Source: Geodermatophilus sabuli (GTDB lineage: Bacteria; Actinomycetota; Actinomycetes; Mycobacteriales; Geodermatophilaceae). Taken from it: a DNA stretch of 64,000 nt. Made by a program: the position numbers and the translations under genes. Below the pieces are notes generated by a model. That model made no database searches. It was not told the DNA's origin and saw only the letters and a list, made by a program, of their open reading frames with translations. Location: the NCBI RefSeq assembly GCF_900215145.1, contig NZ_OBDO01000011.1, forward strand, positions 62,001-126,000. Direction: 5' to 3'. Position 1 is the stretch's first letter, and every line of letters starts with the position of its first letter. Shown here in pieces: positions 51,566 through 59,174 of this stretch.

Positions 51566-51895
51566 TCAGGCGCTGAGCTGGTCGCGGCGCTGAAGGCGCA
51601 GCCGGCGGCGCTCCCGCTCGGACAGGCCGCCCCAGATGCCGAAGCGCTCGTCGTTGGCCAGCGCGAACTCCAGGCACTCGGCGCGGACCGCGCACCCGGT
51701 GCACACGCGCTTGGCCTCGCGGGTCGAGCCGCCCTTCTCCGGGAAGAACGCCTCGGGGTCGGTCTCAGCGCACAGGGCGTCCAGCCGCCACGCCTCGTCG
51801 GCGGGGCCGGACACGGGCCACTCCGGCAACGACGGCTCCAGGCCGGCGGACCAGTCGGGGAGCAGGGTCAGGGAGGGGCGGGCGGAGGACGGCAC
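51566..51895 (-). CDS. whiB: WhiB family iron-sulfur transcriptional regulator
   Basis: A 109-residue WhiB-like protein with four cluster cysteines (Cys42, Cys65, Cys68, Cys74 in LCAETDPEAFF, VCTGCAVRAEC), the GIWGG turn (86-90) and a basic C-terminal tail ERERRRLRLQRRDQ that binds DNA through sigma factor contact. The C-x22-C-x2-C-x5-C spacing is canonical. GTG at 51895 is preferred because AGGAG lies 6 bases before it; the frame remains open to 52000 but without a ribosome site. WhiB2-like proteins control septation; WhiB1/4/7 types control stress, and the subclass is not certain. Confidence 0.92.
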   Translation of the reverse strand: MPSSARPSLTLLPDWSAGLEPSLPEWPVSGPADEAWRLDALCAETDPEAFFPEKGGSTREAKRVCTGCAVRAECLEFALANDERFGIWGGLSERERRRLRLQRRDQLSA

Positions 51896-52080
51896 GGGAA
51901 GCTCCTGGAGGTGGGTCGGCGGCGCACCGGCGTGACGGACCGGTACGAACTGGCTGCTGTCCGTGACGTTACGGATCCCCCCATCGGGTGGCACAGGCAC
52001 AAACCGAACGAAACCACCTCGTCCGATTGGTGGATTGTGTCGGCCGTTCCCTGGTGTCCGGCGAGCCGGAGGCCGGCCAC

Positions 52081-52305
52081 GGGGCCGGCGCGGCCGGCTT
52101 CCTGCTCGAGGACGTCACGCCGGGCAGGTGCTCGCCTTCGTGAGTCGCGGCCTGTCCAACGAGGAGATCGCCGGGGAGCTCGTGCTCTCCCCGGCGACCG
52201 CGCGGACCCACGTCTCCCGGCTGCTGACCACGCTCGACGCCCGGGACCGCGCCCGCCTGGTGGTGCTGGCCTACGAGACCGGCCTCGTGGTGCCGGGGGC
52301 CTGGG
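52081..52305 (+). pseudogene. Collapsed NarL/FixJ response regulator
   Basis: Two pieces of one protein family in different frames. At 52081-52116 the plus strand reads GAGAAGFLLEDV, the end of a receiver domain. From 52119, in another frame, it reads AGQVLAFVSRGLSNEEIAGE, LVLSPATARTHVSRLL and LVVLAYETGLV, a LuxR-type HTH domain. The linker between them and most of the receiver are gone, so a deletion with frameshift has destroyed the gene. Its 3' end runs antisense into the DUF1772-like gene. No kinase remnant is visible. Confidence 0.65.
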
Positions 52306-52828
52306 ACCGGCTCCCGGTGGTCGCGGACCCCCGGCCGCCGTCGGCCCGCACCCAGCGCAGGAGCGCCGTGAACACCAGGACGGCGGTTGCGGCGCCGCCC
52401 GCGAGACGCACCCGGTGGCCGGCGACGAACTCCCCGGCCACCCGGCGGAGGACCTCCGGGCTGTGGGTGCCGACCGGGTCGACGAACATGATCTCGTTGC
52501 GCGGCCAGAAGAACAGCACCGAGAACAGGAACTCGCAGGTGACGTACACCGCCGCGGCGCCGGCGACCCACCACCGCAGCCGCGGCTCACGCCACGTCAG
52601 CACCGTCGTGACCAGGCCGGCCAGCACGACGGAGGCGCCCAATGGCGGGAAGTAGTCACTCGGGCCGCCGGCGACCAGGAACTCGCGGGCTCGCTCCAGG
52701 GACGCCGGGGGGTCGCCGAACACGTTCGGGTACAGCATCACGGTCTCGGCGGCGACGCCGCCGAAGGAGAGCATCGCCGCCCACACGAGGACGACGAGGG
52801 AGACGGTGGTGAGCGTCGTGCGGTTCAT
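52271..52828 (-). CDS. DUF1772-like four-helix membrane protein
   Basis: A 185-residue integral membrane protein: helix 1 in LTTVSLVVLVWAAMLSFGGVAAE, a periplasmic segment VMLYPNVFGDPPASLERAREFL, then helices near 60-80 (LGASVVLAGLVTTVLTW), 88-108 (WVAGAAAVYVTCEFLFSVLFF) and 140-158. The LYPNVF and FFWPRNEIMF patterns resemble the DUF1772 family. Function unknown. GAGAGGACC precedes the ATG. Its 3' end overlaps the response-regulator remnant on the opposite strand by about 35 bases. Confidence 0.7.
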   Translation of the reverse strand: MNRTTLTTVSLVVLVWAAMLSFGGVAAETVMLYPNVFGDPPASLERAREFLVAGGPSDYFPPLGASVVLAGLVTTVLTWREPRLRWWVAGAAAVYVTCEFLFSVLFFWPRNEIMFVDPVGTHSPEVLRRVAGEFVAGHRVRLAGGAATAVLVFTALLRWVRADGGRGSATTGSRSQAPGTTRPVS

Positions 52829-53152
52829 CGCGGGTGGTCCTCTCGCTGGTCCCGGCCCCGGCGCCCGGCCGGGCCGCCGTCGTCCAGCGAGGATGGGTCC
52901 GGGCCACCTCGCCGGTCTGCCGGCCGGGGGCGCGATCCGGGGTCGCCCCACGACGTACGGCGAGCCGCCGACGGATCGACCGGCCGGGTCCGCGACGGCG
53001 CCCGGGGGAGCACGGGGCCGTCGCCCTCGGGCGACCCCGGCCCGGATCTCCCGGGACCGCGTGGCTGGCGCCCGGCCGGGCGCCTGGTGTCATGTCTCGG
53101 CAGCGGGCCCGCACGGGGTCGCAGCCACGGACCACCCGGCCGGAGGTGCCCC
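52829..53152. other. 324-base gap without a recognisable gene
   Basis: GC-rich sequence between the divergent DUF1772-like and lhgO genes. Open frames here are short or low-complexity Arg/Pro/Gly translations, and I see no tRNA, riboswitch or strong promoter. It presumably holds both genes' promoters. Confidence 0.5.
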
Positions 53153-54364
53153 ATGAGCTCGACCGGACCCGTCCGCATCGGGGTGGTGGGCGCCGGCATC
53201 GTCGGCCTCGCGGTCGCCCGCCGGCTCGCCCGGCTGCGGCCCGACGCGCACATCACCGTGCTGGACAAGGAGCGCGACGTCGCCGTCCACCAGACCGGGC
53301 ACAACAGCGGCGTGGTCCACGCCGGCCTCTACTACGCGCCGGGCTCGCTGAAGGCCGAGCTGTGCACACGGGGACGGCGGCTGCTCCGGGAGTTCTGCGC
53401 CGACCACGGCCTGGTCTACGACGAGTGCGGCAAGCTCGTCGTCGCCCGCGACGCCGGCGAGCTCCCGGCGCTCCGGGAGATCGAGCGCCGGGCCACGCAG
53501 AACGGGGTGCCCGGCCTGCGCCGGCTGTCCGGGGCGCAGCTGCGGGAGGTCGAGCCCGAGGTGGTCGGGGAGGCGGCGCTGCACTCGCCGCACACCGCGA
53601 TCGTGGACTTCCGGGCCGTCGCCCGGGCGGTGGCCGACGACCTGCGGCAGGCGGGCCACGAGATCCGGCTGGGCTTCGAGGTCACCGGGGTGCGGCGGCA
53701 GGTCGGCGGGGGAGTGGTCGTCACCTCCGGCGAGGAGGCGCTCGCCGTGGACCGGCTCGTCGTGTGCGCGGGTCTGCAGGCCGACCGGGTGTCCCGGCTC
53801 GCCGGGGACGAGGAGGGCCCGGCGATCGTGCCCTTCCGTGGCGAGTACTTCCGGCTGGTGCCGGAACGCAGCTCCCTCGTGCGCGGGCTGGTCTACCCGG
53901 TGCCCGACCCGCGGTACCCGTTCCTCGGCGTCCACTTCACCCGCCGGGTCGACGGGGGCGTGGACATCGGGCCGAACGCCGTGCTGGCGCTGGCGCGCGA
54001 GGGGTACCGCCGGCGCGACGTCCGGCCGGCGGACGTCCTCCAGACCCTGAGCTGGCCGGGGATGCGGCCGCTGGCGCGGCGGCACTGGCGGACGGGGCTC
54101 GGGGAGTTCCGGGGTTCGCTGTCCCGCCGGGTCTTCCTGGCGGCGGCCCGCGAGTTCGTCCCCGCGCTGACCGGCGCCGACGTCCGGCGGGCCCCGGCCG
54201 GCGTCCGTGCCCAGGCCGTCGACCGTGACGGCACCCTGGTCGACGACTTCCGCGTCAACCGGCTCGGCTCGGTCGTCACCGTGCGCAACGCGCCGTCCCC
54301 GGCGGCCACCTCGGCGCTGGCGATCGGCGAGTACGTCGCCGATCGCGTCCTGGCGCCGGAGTGA
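53153..54364 (+). CDS. lhgO: L-2-hydroxyglutarate oxidase
   Basis: A 403-residue FAD-dependent oxidase of the LhgO/YgaF family, oxidising L-2-hydroxyglutarate to 2-oxoglutarate. FAD motif GAGIVG (13-18), the family block TGHNSGVVHAGLYYAPGSLKA (in two parts, about 47-67), PFRGEYFRL and the C-terminal RNAPSPAATSALAIGEYVAD. Length as expected. GGAGG lies 7 bases before the ATG. It removes a metabolic by-product of TCA enzymes or feeds glutarate/lysine catabolism; no csiD-like gene is adjacent. It is convergent with padR. Confidence 0.93.
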   Translation: MSSTGPVRIGVVGAGIVGLAVARRLARLRPDAHITVLDKERDVAVHQTGHNSGVVHAGLYYAPGSLKAELCTRGRRLLREFCADHGLVYDECGKLVVARDAGELPALREIERRATQNGVPGLRRLSGAQLREVEPEVVGEAALHSPHTAIVDFRAVARAVADDLRQAGHEIRLGFEVTGVRRQVGGGVVVTSGEEALAVDRLVVCAGLQADRVSRLAGDEEGPAIVPFRGEYFRLVPERSSLVRGLVYPVPDPRYPFLGVHFTRRVDGGVDIGPNAVLALAREGYRRRDVRPADVLQTLSWPGMRPLARRHWRTGLGEFRGSLSRRVFLAAAREFVPALTGADVRRAPAGVRAQAVDRDGTLVDDFRVNRLGSVVTVRNAPSPAATSALAIGEYVADRVLAPE

Positions 54365-54397
54365 GCTGAGCCGGGCCGCCCGCGAGCGGCAGCCGGG

Positions 54398-55012
54398 TCA
54401 GTCGCCGCCGGCGGGCGGGGTGCCGGGCTGGTCGGGCCCCTCGGCGAGCAGCAGGTAGAGCGAGCGGCGTGCCTCGCCCAGGATCGTCGCCGCGGCGGCC
54501 CGCTGGGCCTCGGAGCCGGTGCGCGCCACCTGGCGCGCGGCCGCCTGCAGCTGCTCGAGCGGCCCCCGGAGGTCGGTCCCCGGCGCGGTTCCGGCCGGAC
54601 CGGCGAACGGGTCCGGCCACGTGCCGCGCCGGGACGCCACGTGCTCGCGGCCGGCCTCGGTGAGGGTGGCCAGCTTGCGTCCGGCGTCGGCCGTGACGGT
54701 CACCAGCCCCTCGTCCTCCAGCTGGCTGATCGTCGGGTAGATCGCGCCGGGGCTGGGCGTCCACCGGCCGCCGCTGCGCTCGGCGATCGACTGCATGAGC
54801 TGGTAGCCGTGCATCGGCTCCTCGGCGAGGAGGAGCAGCACGGCCGCGCGGACGTCGCCGCGCGGAACGCGACCGCGGCCGCCCCGGCGGTGGGGCGGGG
54901 GGCCGCCGGACGGGCCCGGCCGCCCGTGGTGGGGGTGGTGGTGGCGCTCGCCGGAGTGGTGGTGGCGCCGGCCGGGGTGCTGGCCGTCACGGCCTCGCAT
55001 GGGGTGCAGCAT
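54398..55012 (-). CDS. PadR family regulator with histidine-rich N-terminus
   Basis: A 204-residue regulator. Residues 1-50 are rich in His, Gly and Arg (runs HHH, HHHPHH), an apparent metal-binding tail. The PadR winged helix follows (about 55-130: DVRAAVLLLLAEEPMHGYQLM, PGAIYPTISQLEDEGLV) and a C-terminal dimerisation helix. AGGAGG lies 6 bases before the ATG at 55012. Its promoter is fully covered by a 36-bp dyad (55030-55065), so autorepression is likely. The MFS gene upstream on the same strand is the natural partner, and the His tail suggests metal sensing. His-rich PadR proteins are known in actinobacteria. Confidence 0.88.
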   Translation of the reverse strand: MLHPMRGRDGQHPGRRHHHSGERHHHPHHGRPGPSGGPPPHRRGGRGRVPRGDVRAAVLLLLAEEPMHGYQLMQSIAERSGGRWTPSPGAIYPTISQLEDEGLVTVTADAGRKLATLTEAGREHVASRRGTWPDPFAGPAGTAPGTDLRGPLEQLQAAARQVARTGSEAQRAAAATILGEARRSLYLLLAEGPDQPGTPPAGGD

Positions 55013-55029
55013 GGGTCCTCCTGGACTAT

Positions 55030-55069
55030 CGAATGACGGTAACGATACATCGCTACCGTCATTCGTCAA
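55030..55069 (-). promoter_or_regulatory. padR promoter covered by a 36-bp operator dyad
   Basis: CGAATGACGGTA (55030-55041) and TACCGTCATTCG (55054-55065) are perfect 12-bp inverted arms; inside them CGAT and ATCG also pair. On the minus strand TTGACG (55064-55069) and TATCGT (55042-55047), 16 bases apart, lie within the dyad and precede the padR start. A repressor dimer bound here would block RNA polymerase completely. Confidence 0.85.
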
Positions 55070-55086
55070 GCCGCCGGACGCCGCGG

Positions 55087-56268
55087 TCAGGAGCCGGACC
55101 GGGGGCCCCGCAGCTCCTGCCACAGCCAGACGGCGAGCGCCACCGGCACCGCCACGAACGCGGCCATCGCCGGCACGGTGCCGAGGGTGGAGCCCAGCCA
55201 GGCCAGCAGCAGCGGGGTGCCGAACCCGGTGTAGGCGAAGGCGTAGAAGGCGCTGTTCATCGCGCCCCGGGTGTGCGGCGGCGCCAGCCGGGCGGTCAGG
55301 GTCAGCCCGGCGGTGAGGCACAGTCCGCCGCCGGCGCCCAGCAGCACCGCCGCGGGCAGCAACAGCGCCTCGGACCCGGCCACGACCGCGGCCACCCCGA
55401 GGCCGTGGCCGAGCGCGCCGAGCGCCATCCCGAGCGGTGCGGCGCCGCGCTCGGCCCGGCGTCCGACGCGGGCGGCGACGGCGCTCGCGGCCAGCGCGAG
55501 CCCGCCGATCAGGCCGGCGTAGGCGACGCCGACCCCGTCCCGCACCACGAGCAGCGGCAGCAGCGTGGCCGCGATGGCCGGGAACGCGAACACGCCCACC
55601 GCGGTGGGGGCCAGCACCGCCCGGAACGGCCGGCGCGCCTCCGGCGGCAGGCCGAGCGTCATCAGCCGGCCCGGACGCCGGGCGCGCACGGTCTCCGGGA
55701 CGGTGACCAGCGCGCCGATGCCCACGGTCAGGACGGCGACGTGCACGAGGTACGGCAGCGTCGTCGGCGCCGGCCCGTACTGGGCGAGCACCCCGCTCAT
55801 GGCCGGGGCGACGGCGAAGCCGAGGGACGTCGAGACCGCGCCGCGGGTGGCCGCCGACTGCTGGCCCTCCGGGCCGGCCAGCTCCTGCAGCCAGGCGTTG
55901 GCGACGGAGAACACGACCCCGGACACGACGCCCTGCAGCAGCCGGCCGGTGTAGAGCAGGGGGAGGTGGTCGACGGCGGGGAGGAACAGCAGGGAGACGA
56001 GGCCGGCGACGACCGCGAACGGCAGGACGAGGGCGCGCCGGCCGAACCGGTCCGACGCCGCCCCGGACACCGTGAGCGCCGCGATCAGCCCGACGGCGTA
56101 GCAGCCGAAGACGGCGGTGAGGTCGGCGTCGGACAGGCCCAGGGTGCGCCGGTAGACCAGCAGCAGTGGCGTGGGGATGTTGGTGCCCAGGGCCACCGTG
56201 AACAGCCCGAAGGTGAGGGCGTCGAGGTGCCGCCGCGTGGGGTCGCGCTGGAGCGTGGCCTCCGGCAT
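55087..56268 (-). CDS. MFS transporter (DHA1-like)
   Basis: A 393-residue 12-helix MFS protein: helix 1-2 region NIPTPLLLVYRRTLGLSDADL, the loop-2/3 motif SGAASDRFGRRALVLP, RLLQGVVSGVVFSVANAWLQE, the repeat in the second half (RVGRRAERGAAP), and APPHTRGAMNSAFYAFAYTGFG near helix 10. It resembles drug/metabolite exporters of the YfcJ/YhhS group. It ends 18 bases before the padR promoter, on the same strand, so padR may be read through from it or autonomously. A 9-bp tandem repeat lies just before its ATG at 56268. Confidence 0.87.
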   Translation of the reverse strand: MPEATLQRDPTRRHLDALTFGLFTVALGTNIPTPLLLVYRRTLGLSDADLTAVFGCYAVGLIAALTVSGAASDRFGRRALVLPFAVVAGLVSLLFLPAVDHLPLLYTGRLLQGVVSGVVFSVANAWLQELAGPEGQQSAATRGAVSTSLGFAVAPAMSGVLAQYGPAPTTLPYLVHVAVLTVGIGALVTVPETVRARRPGRLMTLGLPPEARRPFRAVLAPTAVGVFAFPAIAATLLPLLVVRDGVGVAYAGLIGGLALAASAVAARVGRRAERGAAPLGMALGALGHGLGVAAVVAGSEALLLPAAVLLGAGGGLCLTAGLTLTARLAPPHTRGAMNSAFYAFAYTGFGTPLLLAWLGSTLGTVPAMAAFVAVPVALAVWLWQELRGPRSGS

Positions 56269-56281
56269 CCGTCGGACGCTA

Positions 56282-56335
56282 CCGGTCTCCCCGGTCTCCC
56301 CGGTCTCCCCGGTCTCCCCGGTCCGCCCGGTCCAC
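56282..56335. repeat. 9-bp tandem repeat (CCGGTCTCC) between MFS and lipase genes
   Basis: Four perfect copies of CCGGTCTCC from 56282 and two degenerate copies (CCGGTCCGC, CCGGTCCAC), 13 bases upstream of the MFS start codon on the minus strand. Because 9 is a multiple of 3, the array stays open in all frames and creates false GDR/VSP peptide repeats. Copy number is likely variable. Confidence 0.8.
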
Positions 56336-56385
56336 CCGAGCGTCCGGGTTCCCGATCACGGAGCCCACCGTCCGCGCGGAGCGGG

Positions 56386-57150
56386 TCAGCGACGCCGTGG
56401 GAAGAACGGGCGCAGGGCCGGCGGCGGGGAGAAGGGCCGCCAGCTGCCCTCCGGCGCGCCCAGCCGGTCGGCGAGCAGCCACAGCACGGCGGGGTTGTGG
56501 GCCAGGCCGAGGTGGCTGCCGCGCACCTCGACGTTCTCGCGGTGCCGGCCGGGCGGGTAGCGGCACGCGGTCCAGTCGACGATCCCGTCGGACCGGGTGA
56601 GCACCGAGGTGGCGGGTACCCGCAGCGAGCCCGCCTCGGCCCAGGGGCGCGCGAAGCCGCCGGTGCCCGGGGCGAGCCGCGTCCCCTGGTCGACCAGCTG
56701 GGACAGTGTGCGGACCCACGGCGGGTGCCGGAGGACGGGCGTGCCGAGGGTGACCAGTCTGCGCACGCTCCCCGGCCTGGCCCGGGCGAGCTCCTGGGCG
56801 TACAACCCGCCGAGGCTCCAGCCGACGAGGCTCACCCGCCTGCCGGACTCGCGGTGCAACCGGTCCAGCCGGGCGCGCAGGTCCCGCACGACGCGTCCCG
56901 TGGGACCCCGGTTCGTGCCCAGGCTCCAGCCGGACACGTGGTGCCCCAGCGCGCGGAGGACCCCGCGGAGCAGCACCGTGGACGGGTCGCCGGTCAGGAG
57001 TCCCGGGAGCACGAGCACCGGGTGCCCGTCCCCGCGCCGGGCCGTCGCCAGCAGCGGCCAGGTCGCCAGCAGGGCGGCGAGGTCGATACCGGCCCGGGGC
57101 GGCTCGGTCAGCAGCAGGGCTCGGGGAAGGCGGCGTCGGGTCGTCGGCAC
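56386..57150 (-). CDS. Alpha/beta hydrolase, lipase-like (PGAP1/EstA type)
   Basis: A 254-residue hydrolase: PVLVLPGLLTGDPSTVLLRGVLRALGHHV (family opening, about 44-72), GWSLGTNRGPTG, the nucleophile elbow SLVGWSLGGLYAQELA (Ser in GWSLGG), TSVLTRSDGIVDW with the acid, and VEVRGSHLGLAHNPAVLWLLADRL with the catalytic His. The organisation matches bacterial lipases/esterases acting on membrane lipids, although no signal peptide is seen. GTG start at 57150 with GGAAGGAAGGGG upstream. It lies 48 bases after the GNAT gene in the same run. Confidence 0.85.
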   Translation of the reverse strand: MPTTRRRLPRALLLTEPPRAGIDLAALLATWPLLATARRGDGHPVLVLPGLLTGDPSTVLLRGVLRALGHHVSGWSLGTNRGPTGRVVRDLRARLDRLHRESGRRVSLVGWSLGGLYAQELARARPGSVRRLVTLGTPVLRHPPWVRTLSQLVDQGTRLAPGTGGFARPWAEAGSLRVPATSVLTRSDGIVDWTACRYPPGRHRENVEVRGSHLGLAHNPAVLWLLADRLGAPEGSWRPFSPPPALRPFFPRRR

Positions 57151-57198
57151 ACCCCCTTCCTTCCCCGGCTGCGGGCCGCCGTCCCACCGTTTGCGGGG

Positions 57199-58194
57199 TC
57201 AGATCCGCCGGGACCAGGTGGACAGCCGCCCGGCGCGCCGGAAGCCCAGCGCCTCGTTGACCGCGACCATCGCCCGGTTGGACTCCGCGTTGTAGGTGGT
57301 GATGCGGCGGACCGCCGGCAGCGTCGCGGCCACCTCGCGCAGCACCGCGGCCTTGACCAGGGCGCCGAGCCGGCGGCCACGGTGCTCGCGCAGGACCAGC
57401 GTGCCGCCCTGCTGGGCCAGTGCCGGGTGCTCCAGGGGCACCTGCAGGTCGGTGAAGGCGACCAGCCGGCTCCCGGTCACGGCCCCGGCGGAGAGCACCG
57501 TCCGTCCCCGGGCGAGGTGCGCGTCCTCGTACTCGCGCACCCGCGCGGCGTCCCAGTGCTCCTCCTGGACCGGGAGGTCCCCGTGCGGGGCGTCGGTGGT
57601 CATCCGGCGCTCCAGCAGCGCCCGGTCGTCGAGCAGCGCGTCCGGCGTCCGGTCCCGCCAGGTGACCACCTCGTAGCCACGGCCGGCGGCGCGCGCCTGC
57701 TCCTCGAGCGCGCACAGCCGCGCCTCGTCGGGTGGCAGCAGCAGGTCGCGGCGGCTCTCCGCCAGGTCGCAGCGCCATCCGTGGCGCAGCGCGAAGCCGC
57801 GGCCGGCCACCTGCGGACCGGGCTCGTCCACCTCGGTGACCACCTCGGTGCGGCCGGCGGCCCCGGCCAGCCGCACCGCCTCGGCCAGCAGCAGACCGCC
57901 GATCCCCCGACGGCGGTGCCCGGGGTGGATGGCCAGGTCGACGTGCGCGACGGTCGGGTTGTCCCGCACCGGCAGCAGCAGCCGCAGCGCACCCACCACG
58001 GCGTCCCCGAGGAGGAGGGCCCGGTGGGTGCCCCGCAGCGAGCCGCCCGGTGCCAGGAGCCGGCGCGCCAGGGCGACGTGGTCGCTCGCCGGCCGCGGCG
58101 GGTCACCGGGCCGGTCCGCGCGCTGGCTCGCCGCCCAGACCCGGCACCAGGCAGTGAACCGCTCGTCGTCCGGGCCGGTCTCCGCGATGCGCAC
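57199..58194 (-). CDS. Tandem GNAT-domain acetyltransferase
   Basis: A 331-residue protein with two GNAT units, as in mycothiol synthase (MshD) and its relatives. The first shows HVDLAIHPGHRRRGIGGLLLAEAVRLA (acetyl-CoA loop, about 83-110), the second TLVLREHRGRRLGALVKAAVL (about 268-288) and the ending TTYNAESNRAMVAVNEALGFRRAG. Both Q/RxxGxG/A pyrophosphate loops are intact. The substrate is unknown. GTG start at 58194, 44 bases after the deacetylase stop, in the asparaginase-deacetylase-GNAT-lipase run. Confidence 0.85.
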   Translation of the reverse strand: MRIAETGPDDERFTAWCRVWAASQRADRPGDPPRPASDHVALARRLLAPGGSLRGTHRALLLGDAVVGALRLLLPVRDNPTVAHVDLAIHPGHRRRGIGGLLLAEAVRLAGAAGRTEVVTEVDEPGPQVAGRGFALRHGWRCDLAESRRDLLLPPDEARLCALEEQARAAGRGYEVVTWRDRTPDALLDDRALLERRMTTDAPHGDLPVQEEHWDAARVREYEDAHLARGRTVLSAGAVTGSRLVAFTDLQVPLEHPALAQQGGTLVLREHRGRRLGALVKAAVLREVAATLPAVRRITTYNAESNRAMVAVNEALGFRRAGRLSTWSRRI

Positions 58195-58238
58195 GTCCCC
58201 GTCCTACCGCCCCGGGCAACCGGGTTCCGGCGGCCGGC

Positions 58239-59129
58239 TCACGCCTCCGGACGCCGGCGCGGACAGCGGCGCAGGAAGTCCTGGGCGATCTGGTCGAAGG
58301 TCGCCCACGTGACGCCCTCGTGGCCGTTGATGTGCTCGATGAGCCGCTCCAGGGCCAGGAGCACCTGCGGGCGCCCGGACACGTCGGGGTGGACGGTCAT
58401 CGTGAACACGGCGTGGTCCTGCTCGCGGTACACCCAGTCGAACTGGTCCCGCCAGGACTGCTCGATGTCCCGGGGGCTGACGAACCCGTGGCTGTTGGGG
58501 CTGGTCTTGACGAACATCATCGGCGGCAGGTCGTCGAGGTACCAGTTCGCCGGGATCTCCACGAGGTCGGTCTCCTCGCCGCGGACGAGGGGCCGCATCC
58601 ACTCCCGCGCCGGCTTGGAGTAGTCGATGTTCGTCCAGCTGTCGCCGACCCGGACGTAGTACGGCTCGAAGTCCCGGTGCATCAGCGAGTGGTCGTAGGT
58701 GACCCCGCGTTCGAGCAGCAGCTCGTTGGTCACCGTGCTGAACTCCCACCACGGTGCGACGTAGCCGGTGGGACGGCGGCCGCTGCGCTGCTCGATCAGG
58801 TCGATGCAGTGGTCGAGCACCGCCTCCTCCTGCTCCCGGCTCATGGCGATCGGGTTCTCGTGGCTGTAGCCGTGCAGCCCGATCTCGTGCCCGGCGGCGA
58901 CGCAGGCGTCGAACTGCTCCGGGAAGGTCTCGATCGAGTGACCGGGCCAGAAGAAGGTCTGCGTCAGCCCGTGGCGCCGGAACAGCTCCTGGACGCGGGG
59001 CACCCCCACCTCCCCGGCGAACAGGCCCCGGGAGATGTCGTCGGGGGAGTCCTGCCCGCCGTAGGACCCCAGCCAGCCGGCCACCGCGTCGATGTCGACG
59101 CCGAACGCCACCAAGATCTCCTTGCTCAT
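58239..59129 (-). CDS. Polysaccharide deacetylase family protein
   Basis: A 296-residue NodB-fold metal hydrolase of the HpPgdA/PuuE-like type (no signal peptide). Motif 1 reads VAFGVDIDA with the catalytic and metal Asp, motif 2 [13 protein letters not shown] with HxxxH-type metal ligands, and [20 protein letters not shown] is motif 3. Intracellular members act on small cyclic amides or N-acyl compounds rather than polymers. Being 45 bases downstream of an asparaginase it may act on an amide substrate, but the reaction is unassigned. ATG at 59129. Confidence 0.85.
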   Translation of the reverse strand: MSKEILVAFGVDIDAVAGWLGSYGGQDSPDDISRGLFAGEVGVPRVQELFRRHGLTQTFFWPGHSIETFPEQFDACVAAGHEIGLHGYSHENPIAMSREQEEAVLDHCIDLIEQRSGRRPTGYVAPWWEFSTVTNELLLERGVTYDHSLMHRDFEPYYVRVGDSWTNIDYSKPAREWMRPLVRGEETDLVEIPANWYLDDLPPMMFVKTSPNSHGFVSPRDIEQSWRDQFDWVYREQDHAVFTMTVHPDVSGRPQVLLALERLIEHINGHEGVTWATFDQIAQDFLRRCPRRRPEA

Positions 59130-59174
59130 CCCTGTCAGCTCCTCCCCGGGGGCCGGACGACTCCCCGACGTGGG

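Noticed and set aside
51896-52000. Longer N-terminus for WhiB
   Set aside because: The extension lacks a ribosome site and contains only weak starts, while GTG 51895 has AGGAG at ideal spacing and gives the normal family length.
55033-58623. A plus-strand open frame of about 1200 codons
   Set aside because: Mirror of the MFS, lipase and GNAT genes, with no recognisable domain; composition is that of reverse-complement GC-rich coding DNA.
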